A stretch of 64,000 nt of DNA, taken from Dryomyza anilis (Eukaryota; Arthropoda; Insecta; Diptera; Dryomyzidae). The position numbers were made by a program, and so were the translations under genes. The notes under the pieces are model-generated. The model made no database searches. It was given only the letters and a program-made list of their open reading frames with translations, and was not told where the DNA came from. Shown here piece after piece: positions 12,435 to 25,157 of the stretch. The stretch covers positions 18,767,529 through 18,831,528 of the forward strand of contig OX638132.1 of assembly GCA_951804985.1 (NCBI GenBank), in the 5' to 3' direction. The first letter of the stretch is position 1, and the number at the start of each line of letters is the position of its first letter.

Positions 12435-13695
12435 CTAGCCGGACCCGTACACGACTCGTGCAAAGATTTTGTGAATGGAAGGTTATGGAGCAATTTTAAT
12501 AATATAAATAACATTTTTATTATTTATATCAGGGACCCGTGGACGTATTTTTTATTTGTTTTATAAATGTAGTAACCAAAACCAAACTAATTCTCCGCTA
12601 AAACAACTGTTCTCATATACAATTCTTTCTCAGACTGTGCTTCCCTGTAGAGTTTTTCCCAGTATAAGTTTTATTGTGGTTACTTTTAGTGTGGTGAGTT
12701 TTAGTGTGGTGAGTTTTAGTGTGGTGAATTTTAGTGTGGTGAGTTTAAGTGCAGTGAATTTTATTGTTGTGTGTTCAATTTAAGTGTGGTGAATTTTAGT
12801 GTGGTGAGTTTTAGTGTGGTGAGTTTTAGTGTGGTGAGTTTTAGTGTGGTGAATTTTAGTGTGGTGAGTTTAAGTGCAGTGAATTTTATTGTTGTGTGTT
12901 TTAGTGCGTTCAATTTAAGTGTGGTGCATTTTAGTGTGGTCAGTTTAAGTGGGTGAGTTTTATTGTGGTGAGTTTTAGTGTGGTGAATTTTAGTGTGGTG
13001 AGTTTTAGTGTGGTGAATTTTAGTGTGGTGAGTTTTAATGTGGTGAATTTTAGTGTGGTGAATTTAAGTGTGGTGAATTTTAGTGTGATGAATTTTGCTG
13101 TGGTGAGTACAATGTGGTGAGTTTTAGTGTGGTGAGTTTTAGTGTGGTGAATTTGAGAGTGGTGAATTTTATTGTGTTGAGTTTTAGTGTGGTGAATTTG
13201 AGTGTGGTGAATTTTGGTTTTTTGAATTTGAGTGTGGTGAATTTTAGTATGGCGAGTTGTAGTGTGATGAGTTTTAGTGTGGTGAATTTTAGTGTGGTGA
13301 ATTTTGATGTGGTTGATTTTGTTTTCTATCCTTTTTTATTTTTCTGTTGTTTTTGAGTTATTGCTTAAGTTTTGTGCTTTTACTTTTGTCTTTGATTTTT
13401 GCTTTTGTTTTTGTTTTTGCTTTTGTATTTTTTTTTGTATTTGAGTTTTTTGTTTCATCTTCTTAGCTTGTGTATGTGCCGAGATATGTCGTTTTGAAAG
13501 TTTAGGTTGTATGGGAGGTGCCACGCCCCTTTGTCCAATCTCGCCCATATATAGCCTGTGACACCCATCGGACTTCATAGTATCCTGGTGCAAAATTTGA
13601 GTTAAATCGGTTCAGCGGTTTAGACGTGATGCTGGAACAAACAGACAGACAGACCGACAGACTGACAGACGGACCAAGAGTTTTATATATATAGA
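12435..13695 (-). mobile_element. Helitron-like non-autonomous element (copy B, complete)
   Basis: Read on the minus strand, the element starts TCTATATATATAAAAC after a host A (13696) and ends CTAG before a host T (12434), as Helitrons insert. About ten bases before the final CTAG is a palindrome GCACGAGTCGTG with one mismatched end base, the usual Helitron 3' hairpin. Next to the 5' end are a short GACA/GTCT microsatellite and the block AACCGATTTAACTCAAATTT. The interior holds a TTTTGC/TTTTGT-rich tract (13350-13460) and about 40 copies of a GTGGTGARTTTTAGT minisatellite (12670-13320). No Rep/helicase coding is present, so it depends on another element for movement. Open frames of FSVVN type are translations of the 15-mer. 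Confidence 0.75.
12670..13320 (+). repeat. 15-bp minisatellite GTGGTGARTTTTAGT inside Helitron copy B
   Basis: Tandem 15-mers alternate GAGTTTTAGT and GAATTTTAGT variants. Because 15 is divisible by three, one strand reads as a periodic FSVVS/FSVVN peptide with few stops. A block near 12727-12780 (ending AAGTGCAGTGAATTTTATTG) recurs near 12850-12900, showing internal duplication. Confidence 0.9.
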
Positions 13696-15399
13696 TTGGG
13701 GAATTTAGTTAAGAATATCGGGGAAAATTAAAATATAAGTTGGCATCACTGGTGTAGGTTATAATGATAGATCGAGCAAAAACATTTTAATTCAATGAAT
13801 GATTTCATCCATATTATGAATCATTCATTGAATGAAAATTGAAGAATTTTTATTTTATTAATTAATTTCGGAAATTATGCATCAATGAATTTTAAAATTA
13901 TAAAATTTATGTGCATAAATATAAAAATTAATTATTTTGATTCTTAGTGTCGTACTTACTGGATTTTTGTCAAAAAAAGATTTAAGATTTAAATTAATTG
14001 CAGTGCTTTGTTTGTAAAATCTACGCTGTGCAGAATTTGAATGCCCTACAATTGAACAAAACCATCTGCATTTAAATCTCTGATTTTCTATTTCTAATGC
14101 ACTTTGATGCCTACTGCCGACTGCGTGGCATGAATTAAAATTGATCGCCGGAAAATCCGGTTTGTGTGTAGCGACGAGTACAGCATATACGACCGGAAGT
14201 GGCTTTTGTGCTCATACATTCGAAGCTTCAAATACACAAAACACGAATATGCATAATGTAAGGTTACAATTTGTGCAGCAAGCTGATCGCGCTCGAAGGC
14301 GGACACAGATTTGGCCAATGATGCATGAAGTTGATTGCACTGCACTGAATTGATTGACACAAAAGAACTGCAGAGGAAAAATATTGAGAATTTATATTCT
14401 GAATACTTTAATGTGAAATATTTGCAACAAAATTCGATTAAATTTGTAAAACAATAAAAGAAAAAATTAAAATGAAATAAGATAATTTAATATTAGAAAA
14501 ATTTAAAGAAATAATGAAATAAGTTAAAAATAATAATAAAAAAACATAATTTTTTGTGAAAATGTGATTTAAAAATTTAAAATTAAAACGAAAGAAAATA
14601 TTTTAAATTACCAAAAACATAAAATATATATAAATTTTCTTTTTTTTTCTGTACTCTCCTACAGATTAAAAAAAAAGTAATAAAACAAAAAATCGACTCA
14701 AAACAATAATAAATAGTTGTCGCTTCAAGACCTGACTAATTTCCCAATGGAAATGAAAAATAATTTGGCTTCAAAAAAAAATAAACAATATAAAAATTAC
14801 TAAATTCCAAAGAGATTTAAGCGACAAGAACATCAACGCCTTCTGAGAAAAGCGCACATCTTCTGAGCCACAAGCCAAACTTGTCTGGCAGTTCATTACA
14901 ATGGTTGGTTGGTTCGTTGGTTACTTGGACATGTTGCTGGTTGCTGTGTAGTCAGCGAACCAGCTACGCCCACAGCTAATGTTGCTTTAAATTAGAGGTA
15001 ACAACAGCAAAACCTAAAACAACAACATCAATGGCAACAACAACTACAACAGCAGCAACAGCGAAAACAGCGTCACCCACAGAATTCCGATGACAGCTGC
15101 TGACAACAACGCACTTTGTGTCCTGCACAAGTTCGAATCGCACACCAGTGAATTGCAAATTGAAATTGAAAAGTTTTTAATGAAAATGTTACGCTGTACC
15201 CAACAACAACTAGTCAGAGTACAGGTATTAAAAACACTGCAGTAATTACAAAGGCAGCTGCGGATGATGGAAGTTTAGCTGACGCTGCTTGGTGAATGGT
15301 AATAGCTACAATTCAGTGGCGCAATGATGATAATGCAGTCAATGTTATACCGGGAAAAAATAGGTAAATATTGAAATAAACAAAAAATGAATCAATTAA
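13696..15399. other. Single-copy intronic DNA with CAA/CAG tract
   Basis: The 14095-14360 island is balanced in composition. The 15000-15075 stretch has CAACAACAACATCAATGG and CAGCAGCAACAGCG runs of the opa type, common in fly introns and UTRs. No exon seen. Confidence 0.4.
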
Positions 15400-16320
15400 T
15401 TTCGAATTGATTAAGTTCGTGAATTTGTTACATGAAGAAATTATAAATTTATACTTATACAGTTATGAATTTATGCAATTATGAAATTATGTATTCATGC
15501 ATTATAGAATTTTTGAATTTATGCAATTATGAAATTATGTATTTATGAATTTTTGAATTTTTGAATTTATGAATTTATGAATTCATAAATTTATGAATTT
15601 ATGTATTTATGAATTTATGAATTTATGAATTTATGAATTTTTTAATTTATGAATTTATGCATTAATCAATTGTTGATCTAATAAATTCTTGATATTATGA
15701 ATTTATAATATTATTTATGACATTATATAGTTATGGACATTTGAATTTATAAACTAATGAATTAATTAAATAAAGAATTACGGAATTAATGAATTTAAGA
15801 AATGTGTGTGTTTATGCAATTATGAATTTTTGAATATATTAAAATATGAATTTATGGAATTAAAAACTTATAAGATTATGCATTTGCAAATTAATGAATT
15901 TAAGAATATTTTTTTTTTTTTTTAATTTATGAATAAATGAATTTAAGAAATTATGGATTTACAGATGTTCCAATCTATGAATATATTAAATTATGAAACT
16001 ATGAATTTATGAATTTAAGAACTTATTCATTGACGAATTTCTGAATTTAAAAGTTTATGAATAGGATATTTTGTAAATTTAAGAATTAATGAATTTATGT
16101 ATTTATGGATGTATGAATCTATGAATATAGTAATTTATGAATTTATATATTTTTAAATTATGATATTAACTTTCGAATTAATAGCACCATAAATTTCATT
16201 AATTATGTATTAGTCTATTTATGAATTAGTAAATATAAGAATTTATGTATTAATGAATTTATGAATTTGTATATCTACGAATTTATCGATAACCGAATTT
16301 ATTTATTTATAAATAATAAC
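15400..16320. repeat. Degenerate GAATTTAT/TATGAATT octamer-like tract
   Basis: About 0.9 kb rich in GAATTTATGAATTTATGAAT with many substitutions and small indels. The consensus differs by one base from the clean TATTTATG array at 17778-19408 and may be an older relative. Confidence 0.8.
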
Positions 16321-17777
16321 AAAATCGTTTTTTCTTATTTGCCGTTTCAACAAATAATATAATCCATTTTTGTTATATCTACTAATATATTTGTTATATC
16401 TACCAATAGCGCTTAATTAATGTTACTTGCATTCCATTTTTTTACTGTGTAGTGCTTTCCATAGAAAATTTAACTTTCAAATGTGTTGGAGACGAAAGTA
16501 CTGTTGGCTGAAACATAGTTGATGTAAATGCCGGTGGCAGCTCAATAGCAGCCTTAATTAGGCTGCGCATTTGTAAGTGCTGCCTTACGGCATTAGCAGG
16601 CAACTTAGTTCATAAATGAAGTATTATTTTTAAGTTCTTATTTTTAAAATACTGCAAGAAAAAAAATATAAAAATCACACGAAATTTTATTTGTTTTTAA
16701 ATGGAATTTTATTTACTATGAGGAATACAAGAAACACTGTCTGGCGTCCGTAGAGACTTCAAGAAACAGTTCAAAGCATTTTCAATGCATTTTTGATTTG
16801 ACTTCATATAGCTAAAAAGATTTTTAACAAAAGAAAGAAATAAAAAGAAGGAAAGAAGGAAAGAATAAAAAAGAGCGAGAGAAAATATATAAAATATCAT
16901 TTTTCAGAAAGTTCTGAATGGCGCAAAATGTTTGAAATTGTTTTTTGTTCTGTCGAAATTTCAATTTTAAACTTAGCTGTTGCCGCAGTTGGAACTTCTG
17001 ATTTCTGTATTCAATACATTTTTAATGTCAGGAGGAACGCAGTATTATGAGAAAAAATGTAATTTTAAACTCTAGGGTTGTTCTATATTTGTGGCAATGT
17101 CAAAAGTAAAAATCGAATGCGTTATCATTTATTTCTCTTTTTGGTATCAACATGTGACATGCCGAAACACAGCCAGAGTAACTCCCAGTGGATGCTATTT
17201 GCTTTGATATACATTGGAATGCATTGGAGAATGAAGCAAATCTATGAAATGAAAAATGCGGTTGTAAGTGAAATGAAATTGCGCTGGGTTGCCCCGAACA
17301 TTGTCGTTGGCTGCGACGGTACGCGGCAACATTTCCACGCGAAATATTATTTAAAGCGACGTTTGCAATGCTATTGAATTTTTTATGGATTTTTTTTTCA
17401 TTGCAAAAACAGCAAAATAAATTCGCAAAAAATTTCACAATTTATACAGAAACTGCGAAAGTAGGAAATACAAAAAGAAAGAAAGATATTTCTGGCAATT
17501 TAAGAAAGGAGTCTAGTAGATTAATTTCTAATTTCATTATTTATTAAATTATTTATGTACGCATAAAAAAATAATGACTTAGTAAATTTATGATTTTATT
17601 GTTTTATGAAATAATTACTTTGTGAATTACAAATATTTGGAGTTATGATTTCTTTAAATTTTTATAAATTGTGTTATTTATGAATTAAAAATTCATTCTC
17701 TACTTCTGTTGAAATATTAAAAAAAAGTACAACATTGTTAAAAATTTAAAGTAGACTTTTTCTCAAAAACTAGATAA
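16321..17777. other. Single-copy intronic DNA before the octamer array
   Basis: An island at 17090-17440 has open frames on both strands but no domain. The rest is AT-rich. Confidence 0.4.
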
Positions 17778-19408
17778 ATTTATGAATATTTATATATTTA
17801 CATTTATGTATTTATGTATTTATGTATTTATGTATTTATGTATTTATGTATTTATGTATTTATGTATTTATGTATTTATGTATTTATGTATTTATGTATT
17901 TATGTATTTATGTATTTATGAATTTATGTATTTATGTATTTATGTATTTATGTATTTATGTATTTATGTATTTATGTATTTATGTATTTATGTATTTATG
18001 TATTTATGTATTTATGTATTTATGTATTTATGTATTTATGTATTTATGTATTTATGTATTTATGTATTTATGTATTTATGTATTTATGTATTTATGTATT
18101 TATGTATTTATGTATTTATGTATTTATGTATTTATGTATTTATGTATTTATGTATTTATGTATTTATGTATTTATGTATTTATGTATTTATGTATTTATG
18201 TATTTATGTATTTATGTATTTATGTATTTATGTATTTATGTATTTATGTATTTATGTATTTATGTATTTATGTATTTATGTATTTATGTATTTATGTATT
18301 TATGTATTTATGTATTTATGTATTTATGTATTTATGTATTTATGTATTTATGTATTTATGTATTTATGTATTTATGTATTTATGTATTTATGTATTTATG
18401 TATTTATGTATTTATGTATTTATGTATTTATGTATTTATGTATTTATGTATTTATGTATTTATGTATTTATGTATTTATGTATTTATGTATTTATGTATT
18501 TATGTATTTATGTATTTATGTATTTATGTATTTATGTATTTATGTATTTATGTATTTATGTATTTATGTATTTATGTATTTATGTATTTATGTATTTATG
18601 TATTTATGTATTTATGTATTTATGTATTTATGTATTTATGTATTTATGTATTTATGTATTTATGTATTTATGTATTTATGTATTTATGTATTTATGTATT
18701 TATGTATTTAAGTATTTATGTATTTATGTATTTATGTATTTATGTATTTATGAATTTATGTATTTATGTATTTATGTATTTATGTATTTATGTATTTATG
18801 TATTTATGTATTTATGTATTTATGTATTTATGTATTTATGTATTTATGTATTTATGTATTTATGTATTTATGTATTTATGTATTTATGTATTTATGTATT
18901 TATGTATTTATGTATTTATGTATTTATGTATTTATGTATTTATGTATTTATGTATTTATGTATTTATGTATTTATGTATTTATGTATTTATGTATTTATG
19001 TATTTATGTATTTATGTATTTATGTATTTATGTATTTATGTATTTATGTATTTATGTATTTATGTATTTATGTATTTATGTATTTATGTATTTATGTATT
19101 TATGTATTTATGTATTTATGTATTTATGTATTTATGTATTTATGTATTTATGTATTTATGTATTTATGTATTTATGTATTTATGAATTTATGTATTTATG
19201 TATTTATGTATTTATGTATTTATGTATTTATGTATTTATGTATTTATGTATTTATGTATTTATGTATTTATGTATTTATGTATTTATGTATTTATGTATT
19301 TATGTATTTATGTATTTATGTATTTATGTATTTATGTATTTATGTATTTATGTATTTATGTATTTATGTATTTATGTATTTATGTATTTATGTATTTATG
19401 TATTTATG
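17778..19408 (+). repeat. Octamer array (TATTTATG)n, ~1.6 kb
   Basis: About 200 almost perfect copies. Only a few variant units occur: AATTTATG near 17921, 18753 and 19185, and AAGTATTT near 18711. All spacings between the AATTTATG variants are multiples of eight. Eight is not a multiple of three and the unit has no stop on this strand. All three plus frames are therefore open for hundreds of codons with a periodic MYLCIYVF peptide. This is non-coding microsatellite DNA. Confidence 0.97.
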
Positions 19409-20712
19409 AATATATAAGAATGTACTAAATTACGAATTTAAAAATTAATAAAATATTTCTCTCTGAGACATCAAAGATACCACAATACAAGTTAAATAGA
19501 AGTTGAGAAGTGACTAACTAAAAACATAGAATACAAAGTCAACACAGCTGTGTTGCTGATTCTCCTATCGTGATAATGAACAAAAAAATGTGATAAAATG
19601 CCACAAACACCGTAGGTGTCTGTGTTATACACACTTTCAACATCCACATATATGGGTGGCAATTGCAGCAGATTCATTGCCAACATGAATTGCAACTCGC
19701 GTGTGTAACGTGCAAGGAATCGTGCACAAAACGTCGTGTGCTACATGAAGTTTTCCGTCCTCCGAGGCGTTAGATGGTGGCCAAGGACAAGTGGCCTGAG
19801 TTTGGCCAATATTTTCATGTAATCTGTGGATCAGACAGGGTTGGTGGGGGCGCAAGGAGTGGCAGTTCCAATAAATTAATAATAAGCGAAAATGTGGGAC
19901 GCGAATGTGAGATGAAAATTAAGCAGAAGCTAATGTTAATGTGGATGAAATGAAAAAGGAAAAGAAAATGAAAATGAAGACGTGCCAAGGCAACGAAACT
20001 AAAAACGAAATTAAGTTGTATGGATTGCAGGAATGTGGAAAACCGTGAGTAGCGTATATTTGTGAAGAAACAAGTTCATCTCAAATGCATTGAAAATTTA
20101 ATTACATGCTGTATTTTCGTACATATTAATATAAATTAGTATTTTTTTTTCTTTTTGTAAATATACCTAAATAGTTTGAAAAGTTTTAAAAGAATGTTAT
20201 TTAATTTTAAATCCTAAACGATTATTTCTCGATTCGCGCAATTAGTTATTAATAATTGTCATATGGAAAATTTTAGACTGGAAAATGAAAGGAAACCTTC
20301 AGTTTATACGCATTAAAGTCACAGTTTATATGAAACTTATATGTTGAAGCATTATGGATAGTATATGGACAAAACCTGCCTTATTTCTGCTACACTTAGT
20401 ATATGTAAAATTAGTATGGTAAGGAAGGGTATGGGAAGGAAAGTGAAGGGTATGGTTGGGAAGATAGGTGGAAGTGAAATGGTAGACAAATATAGGGTAA
20501 TGATAGGCCTTTTCATTTAATTACTATAGAACGATTTTTAAAAATTTAAAACAGAATTTGGGTCGAATTAATAAAAAAATATTTTTTGTGATTAATATTC
20601 TGAGGGTAAGGGTATTCAGCATAAAAATATAAAAAGTCCACATTAATATCCCCACCAAGTGTATTGTTGATGAGACAATTTAAAATCTCAAGGCCAGAAT
20701 AAAATGAACATA
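19409..20712. other. Single-copy intronic DNA
   Basis: The 19530-19870 segment has higher GC with GGCCAAGGACAAGTGGCC-type dyads. A G-rich AAGGGTATGGGAAGGAAAG tract lies at 20425-20470. No exon seen. Confidence 0.4.
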
Positions 20713-20917
20713 CACCCAGAAAAAATACTAGTTTTTTTACTATTAAAAATAATCAATATGATAAATTGTTATTTTAATCGGAAAATACCATTAAATACTA
20801 AAAAATACCTTGACATTGCCATTTTATATGAACATTTTTATTTTTTGTATACTATTAAATCAATAATTGTCCTATTGACCAATTTTAATGGGATTTGAGG
20901 GAATTTTTTTCTTGGTG
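20713..20917 (+). mobile_element. Short TIR MITE, copy 1
   Basis: A 205-bp AT-rich element with ends CACCCAGAAAAAATAC and its inverse AATTTTTTTCTTGGTG, flanked by TA on both sides. It is about 85 percent like the copy at 55441-55659 by eye, including TTAATGGGATTTGAGGGAAT near the right end. No coding. The 64-codon open frame is incidental. Confidence 0.7.
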
Positions 20918-21859
20918 TATACATTCATAAAAAATAAGAGGAATATATCTTATAGGCATATTTCTGTTTTTGTCAGAGATTAAAAAAATCCGTATGTTAC
21001 ATGTACCGTATGTCAAGAGAACACAAATAATATCTTGTAGGGCAACATATATCTTTGCGAACACAAACTCAAGCGCTACATATCGAACACTAACAGATAA
21101 TAGAGAATGCAACAATAACGAATTACGGTGCGTATACACACACTTTCACAACGACAACTCTTCGTTGCTATCCTGTATCATTGTATGGCAACAAACAGAC
21201 GCATGACAACAGACAGTCGCATGGCACCACACTACATGTATGCATCTAGTAAAGCTATCTAGTTGGCAACAACAACGAGTTTTCTTTGTGGAACAAAAAT
21301 TTCCCCGCCAAAAATTCTATCAAAAGCTTGGATGCTGCTTTATTCGCATTTTTGTTGTTGTTGCACTTTCAAATGAATCAGCGGATTCGTGTTAAAAAAA
21401 AAACAAAAACATAAAAAGCAATATCAGCTATATGAGGTACACTGTGAAAATGTTCATATATTAATTTTGTTTTGTTTTTATAAGTTAAATGAAATAATGC
21501 ATATAGAACTTAACTTAAAAAAACATCATGATTTTACAATTAACAAAAAAAATATGTATGAAAGTAAAACAAAAATAATAATGTGAGTAGCATAGTGCAT
21601 ATGTACAATCGATGTACGAACTAGCGTAGTGAAGAAAAGAGAGACAATATTGTTTTGCCTATTTTATTTTTTTGAAGCGGATTTTGAATCATTTTTGAAG
21701 CTATTTACCGCTTCAAAAGTGCTTCACAGACCTTATTTTTAAGATGCTTATATTCTTTATCCATGAAAAAAAAAACATAAAAACACATCTTCATATCAGA
21801 AATTCTTTTGAATTTCATTATTACTTTACAAACATAATAAATACATTAAAATGATAAAA

Positions 21860-22020
21860 AAGCGCAAGTGTCTTGCTTTTCTCGCATTTCTTGTAGTGTT
21901 AGTCTTGCACTTGCTCTTGTTCTTGCATTTCTTATCTTGTTCTTGCAAGAAAAATCTCGAACTTGTTCTCGCTCTTGTTCTTGCAAAAAAATGCAAGACC
22001 AAGAACAAGATGCAAGAAAT
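21860..22020. repeat. TTCTTG-rich repeat with internal dyad symmetry
   Basis: Repeats of CTTGTTCTTGCA and CTCGCATTTCTTG are followed by their inverse (TGCAAGACCAAGAACAAGATG, 21991-22011). The transcript could form an imperfect stem of about 25 bp. Open frames on both strands are artefacts. Confidence 0.7.
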
Positions 22021-22179
22021 TTTTGATTATCACTAAGAGGTAGGCATGGCAATGGACCAATCTTGTTCATTTTCAAACTGAAATCTATTTGTAGTGCATG
22101 TATGCTTAGCGTAAAGTTTCGTTAAGATTGCCGCAGATTAGAAATTACGGCGAGCTCGAATTGACTTCGGTCCAATAGT

Positions 22180-22545
22180 GCAGTGTAAAAAGAGTCCCTG
22201 TGTAAAACTGCATAAAATAAAACAACTGTGTACAAAATTACACTGTGTATAAAATAATTAAAAAGGTACTGTGTAAAAAATCAATGTGTACAACAGAGAC
22301 AAAATGTAAAATGGCTATATATAAAAATCAAATCGCTGTGGAAAAAACACATGGTGTCAAAAAATTAAAACTTTAAAAAGTTACTGTAGAGAAAAACACT
22401 GAGTAAAAAATTAAGTTTTAAAAAGGCATAGTGTAAAAAATCACTGTGTAAAAAAGAGACATAGTGTAAAAAAGCACTATATAAAAAATGAGACACTATT
22501 TAAAAAAAAGAGAAACAGCACAAAAAAGCTACTCATTGAAAAAAA
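22180..22545. repeat. Degenerate CACTGTGTAAAAAA repeat
   Basis: About 15-20 imperfect units around CACTGTGTAAAAAA, spaced 15 to 25 bp and A-rich. No coding or structural signal. Confidence 0.7.
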
Positions 22546-24353
22546 AACACCACCTCTGGTCTGCCCTAATGGCAAAAACTAGCTGGCAGTCCTGCTTCAG
22601 AGAATGACTGACATTCTCAAATTAGCAAACTCACTTGAACACCTACAAAAATGATGATGTCTCCCATACCAGCTTCCGTCAAAGCGTCACTCTTAATGCA
22701 TGTCATGCACATCCCACTACGTTTTGCCCATTCATCGAACTCCACACAGTTGCCAACATTTTGCATTCGTGCTTTACCGTTAGCCGTCTATGCGCGCAGG
22801 TATCAGTGCAAAGTGTGGCAACATCGTTTATTTATGATGAGCTGCATTGGGTACCATCCGTTCGGTCTTTCGTGCATTCATCGTGTTCGTCGTCATTCGT
22901 CGTTTGTTTATTTGTTGGTGCCCTTGTCGCATCCAGATGGCGGGCGCAGTAGACCATAGATTATGTGATTTTTATTGCGACACCACTCTAAAGCTATCGA
23001 AATTGGTATTCTTGGCATTTTGAATGAAGGTTGCCATGGTTTGTATGTGTCTGCTGTTGGCCAGATAACTTTGCACATTTTGTGTAATTTCTAAGTTGCA
23101 TTTGTAATGCGACAAATTTAATTCCAATCGATATTTAAAATGTTGGTACCAAACAGAATTCGCATAGAATTTGGTTTGAATTTACTTAAAATACAACCAT
23201 AGCTTAATTTTTTGAAATTGAAATTTTAATTCGAATTCTTACTTGAAGTAGACGAGATTTATAACACTTACCTAAATTATATAATTTTTTTTTAATAAAT
23301 TCGTTCGGTTTCTTACCTGAAAAGAAGACGGAAAATAAATAATTAGTTAAAATTTTAAAGAGATAAAGATTTTATACTTTATTTTCTAATAAGAAATAAT
23401 AAGAAATAAGGAAAGTCTAATATAAAAAATCTATCCTGCTTTATAAACCTATTGAAAAACTTTTAATATTTATGTTATCTTTAATTCAATATTTTTATAT
23501 TATTTCAGATTTTCAAAATATATATATATTTTTTTAAAAAATTTAAAAACTGAAAAAAAACCCATTTGATATATAATATACTTTTTGATTTATATGTTCT
23601 ATTAATAAAAAAATAAAAAGAACGTTTTTTTTTATCAATTAAAATATTTAATTCGATTTTAAGTTGAAAGTTTATCACTTAATTATGTCAATTTAGCTTT
23701 ATCATGAGTTGATTGCGGTGCTTTTAATTTGTTGAACTTGCGCGCTTATCTACCAAAGTGCCATGCAGCTTTAAAGTTATTAATAAAGTTGAGTTTTGAG
23801 CACATGGTAACCATATGGTTTATTACAACACACAGGCAGACAGACAGACCCTGCGGTTTAATTAGGAAAACTGTCAGCAGGCATTAAACCGCAAATAGAA
23901 TCTAATTAAGTCGAATTTTAGCGCACCCAAAGTCAGCTTAGACAAAATATAAATAATAATAAAATAAAATTTAAAAAAACCAAAAATAACGAAATAAGTG
24001 TTGACAGCACTGACAAAAGTTCGGGCTGTTTTTAGGCGCTGTCTGCTGTTTACTGTCTATTTTTGGCGCACCGATGGCAGACGTTCTGACAGTCTTAAGC
24101 CAGATGACTGTTAATGTTTTGCATTATATTAGTGGTTTTGTGGCCTAAACAAATTAGAGATTCATTTTGGTTTTGCTGTGGACAAGAGAATTTGCAGCAT
24201 ATTTTTGAAAATTTCGTTGGCAAATAAGACTTATAAAAATGTATAAAATAAAAATTCTAAAAAACCAAAAAAAAAAAAAACATTTAATTAAAAAAAATAA
24301 ACTTTATTTAAATTATTTAAAAAAATATATTATTTGAAATTTTAAATAAAATT

Positions 24354-25157
24354 ATATCGTCACAGTCATGCCAAAGGGGCGAATGTGGATTTTTAAAAAT
24401 GTTGGGAAATCAAATTTTAAAGTTTGAAGGGCTTTAAAAATTAGTAAAATTTAGATTTTTTTCAATTTTTTCTGTTATTTTGGTTTACTCATGAATTCTT
24501 ATAATGTATATAAAATATCTTTGGATTTGGACAACTTACTGAATTATAAATACAGATTTTGTGAGGCTATATCCTGACCAAAACGCAAATATTTTTGTTT
24601 TATATGCTATAACTTTTTATTAGAGCAAAATAAAATAATGATGTGAAGGAATTAATTGTCTGTTTTTAAATCACCTATCGATTGGCATCATTATTTAAAA
24701 ATATTTTGCCAACAAATAATTTGCCATTTGTTATTTGCAGGACAAATGTTTGGCAAAATATTTTAAAATAATGATGCCAATCGATAGGTGCTTTAAAAAC
24801 AAACAATAAATGCCTTCACACTACTATTTTATCTCTTACCAATAAATAGTTATGGCGAAAAAGGAAAGATTCGCCCTTTTGGCATGACAAGATTTTCAAT
24901 TTTTCGAATTTTTGTTAATTGCAAGAAAACATTTTTAAGTAATGATGCAGATCGATAGGTACTTTAAAAACAAACAATAAAGATTTTCAATTTTTCAAAT
25001 TCGCCCTTTTGGTTTTGACTTTTGTGGCTAGAAATATCCAACAAATCGACACGCGATTTTAGCACAGAATACTTGAGGAAAAACTACATTTAAAAATGTA
25101 AAAAAACGCAAATGTCAATAATTGCACATTCGCCCCTTTGGCATGATAGTGACGATA
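24354..25157. mobile_element. 804-bp TIR element with nested internal ends
   Basis: Terminal inverted repeats of about 32 bp: ATATCGTCACAGTCATGCC at the left, and GGCATGATAGTGACGATAT at the right, both followed inward by AAAGGGGCGAATGT. An inner copy of the end (TTCGCCCTTTTGGCATGACA) lies at 24871, and a partial one at about 24999. A separate foldback, CACCTATCGATTGGCATCAT (about 24673) against its inverse (about 24794), sits in the left half. No transposase; a non-autonomous composite. Confidence 0.7.

Larger units (their letters stand above)
20918..24353. other. Mixed intronic DNA
   Basis: Besides the two small repeats listed, 22550-22960 is a balanced-GC island with two overlapping plus-strand frames of about 100 codons and no domain. 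A CTCF-like CCAGATGGCGGGCGC lies at 22933-22947. The rest is AT-rich. Confidence 0.4.

Noticed and set aside
12556..13356. Periodic FSVVS/FSVVN proteins
   Set aside because: They translate the 15-bp minisatellite of a Helitron-like element. The same occurs at 81-308 and 45328-46058 on both strands.
17782..19428. Open frames of 76 to 531 codons with repeating MYLCIYVF
   Set aside because: They are translations of a perfect 8-bp repeat open in all three frames, with no non-repeat N- or C-terminus.
22635..22959. Two overlapping plus-strand frames of about 100 codons
   Set aside because: They overlap in different frames in a balanced-GC island, without domain, splice sites or start context.
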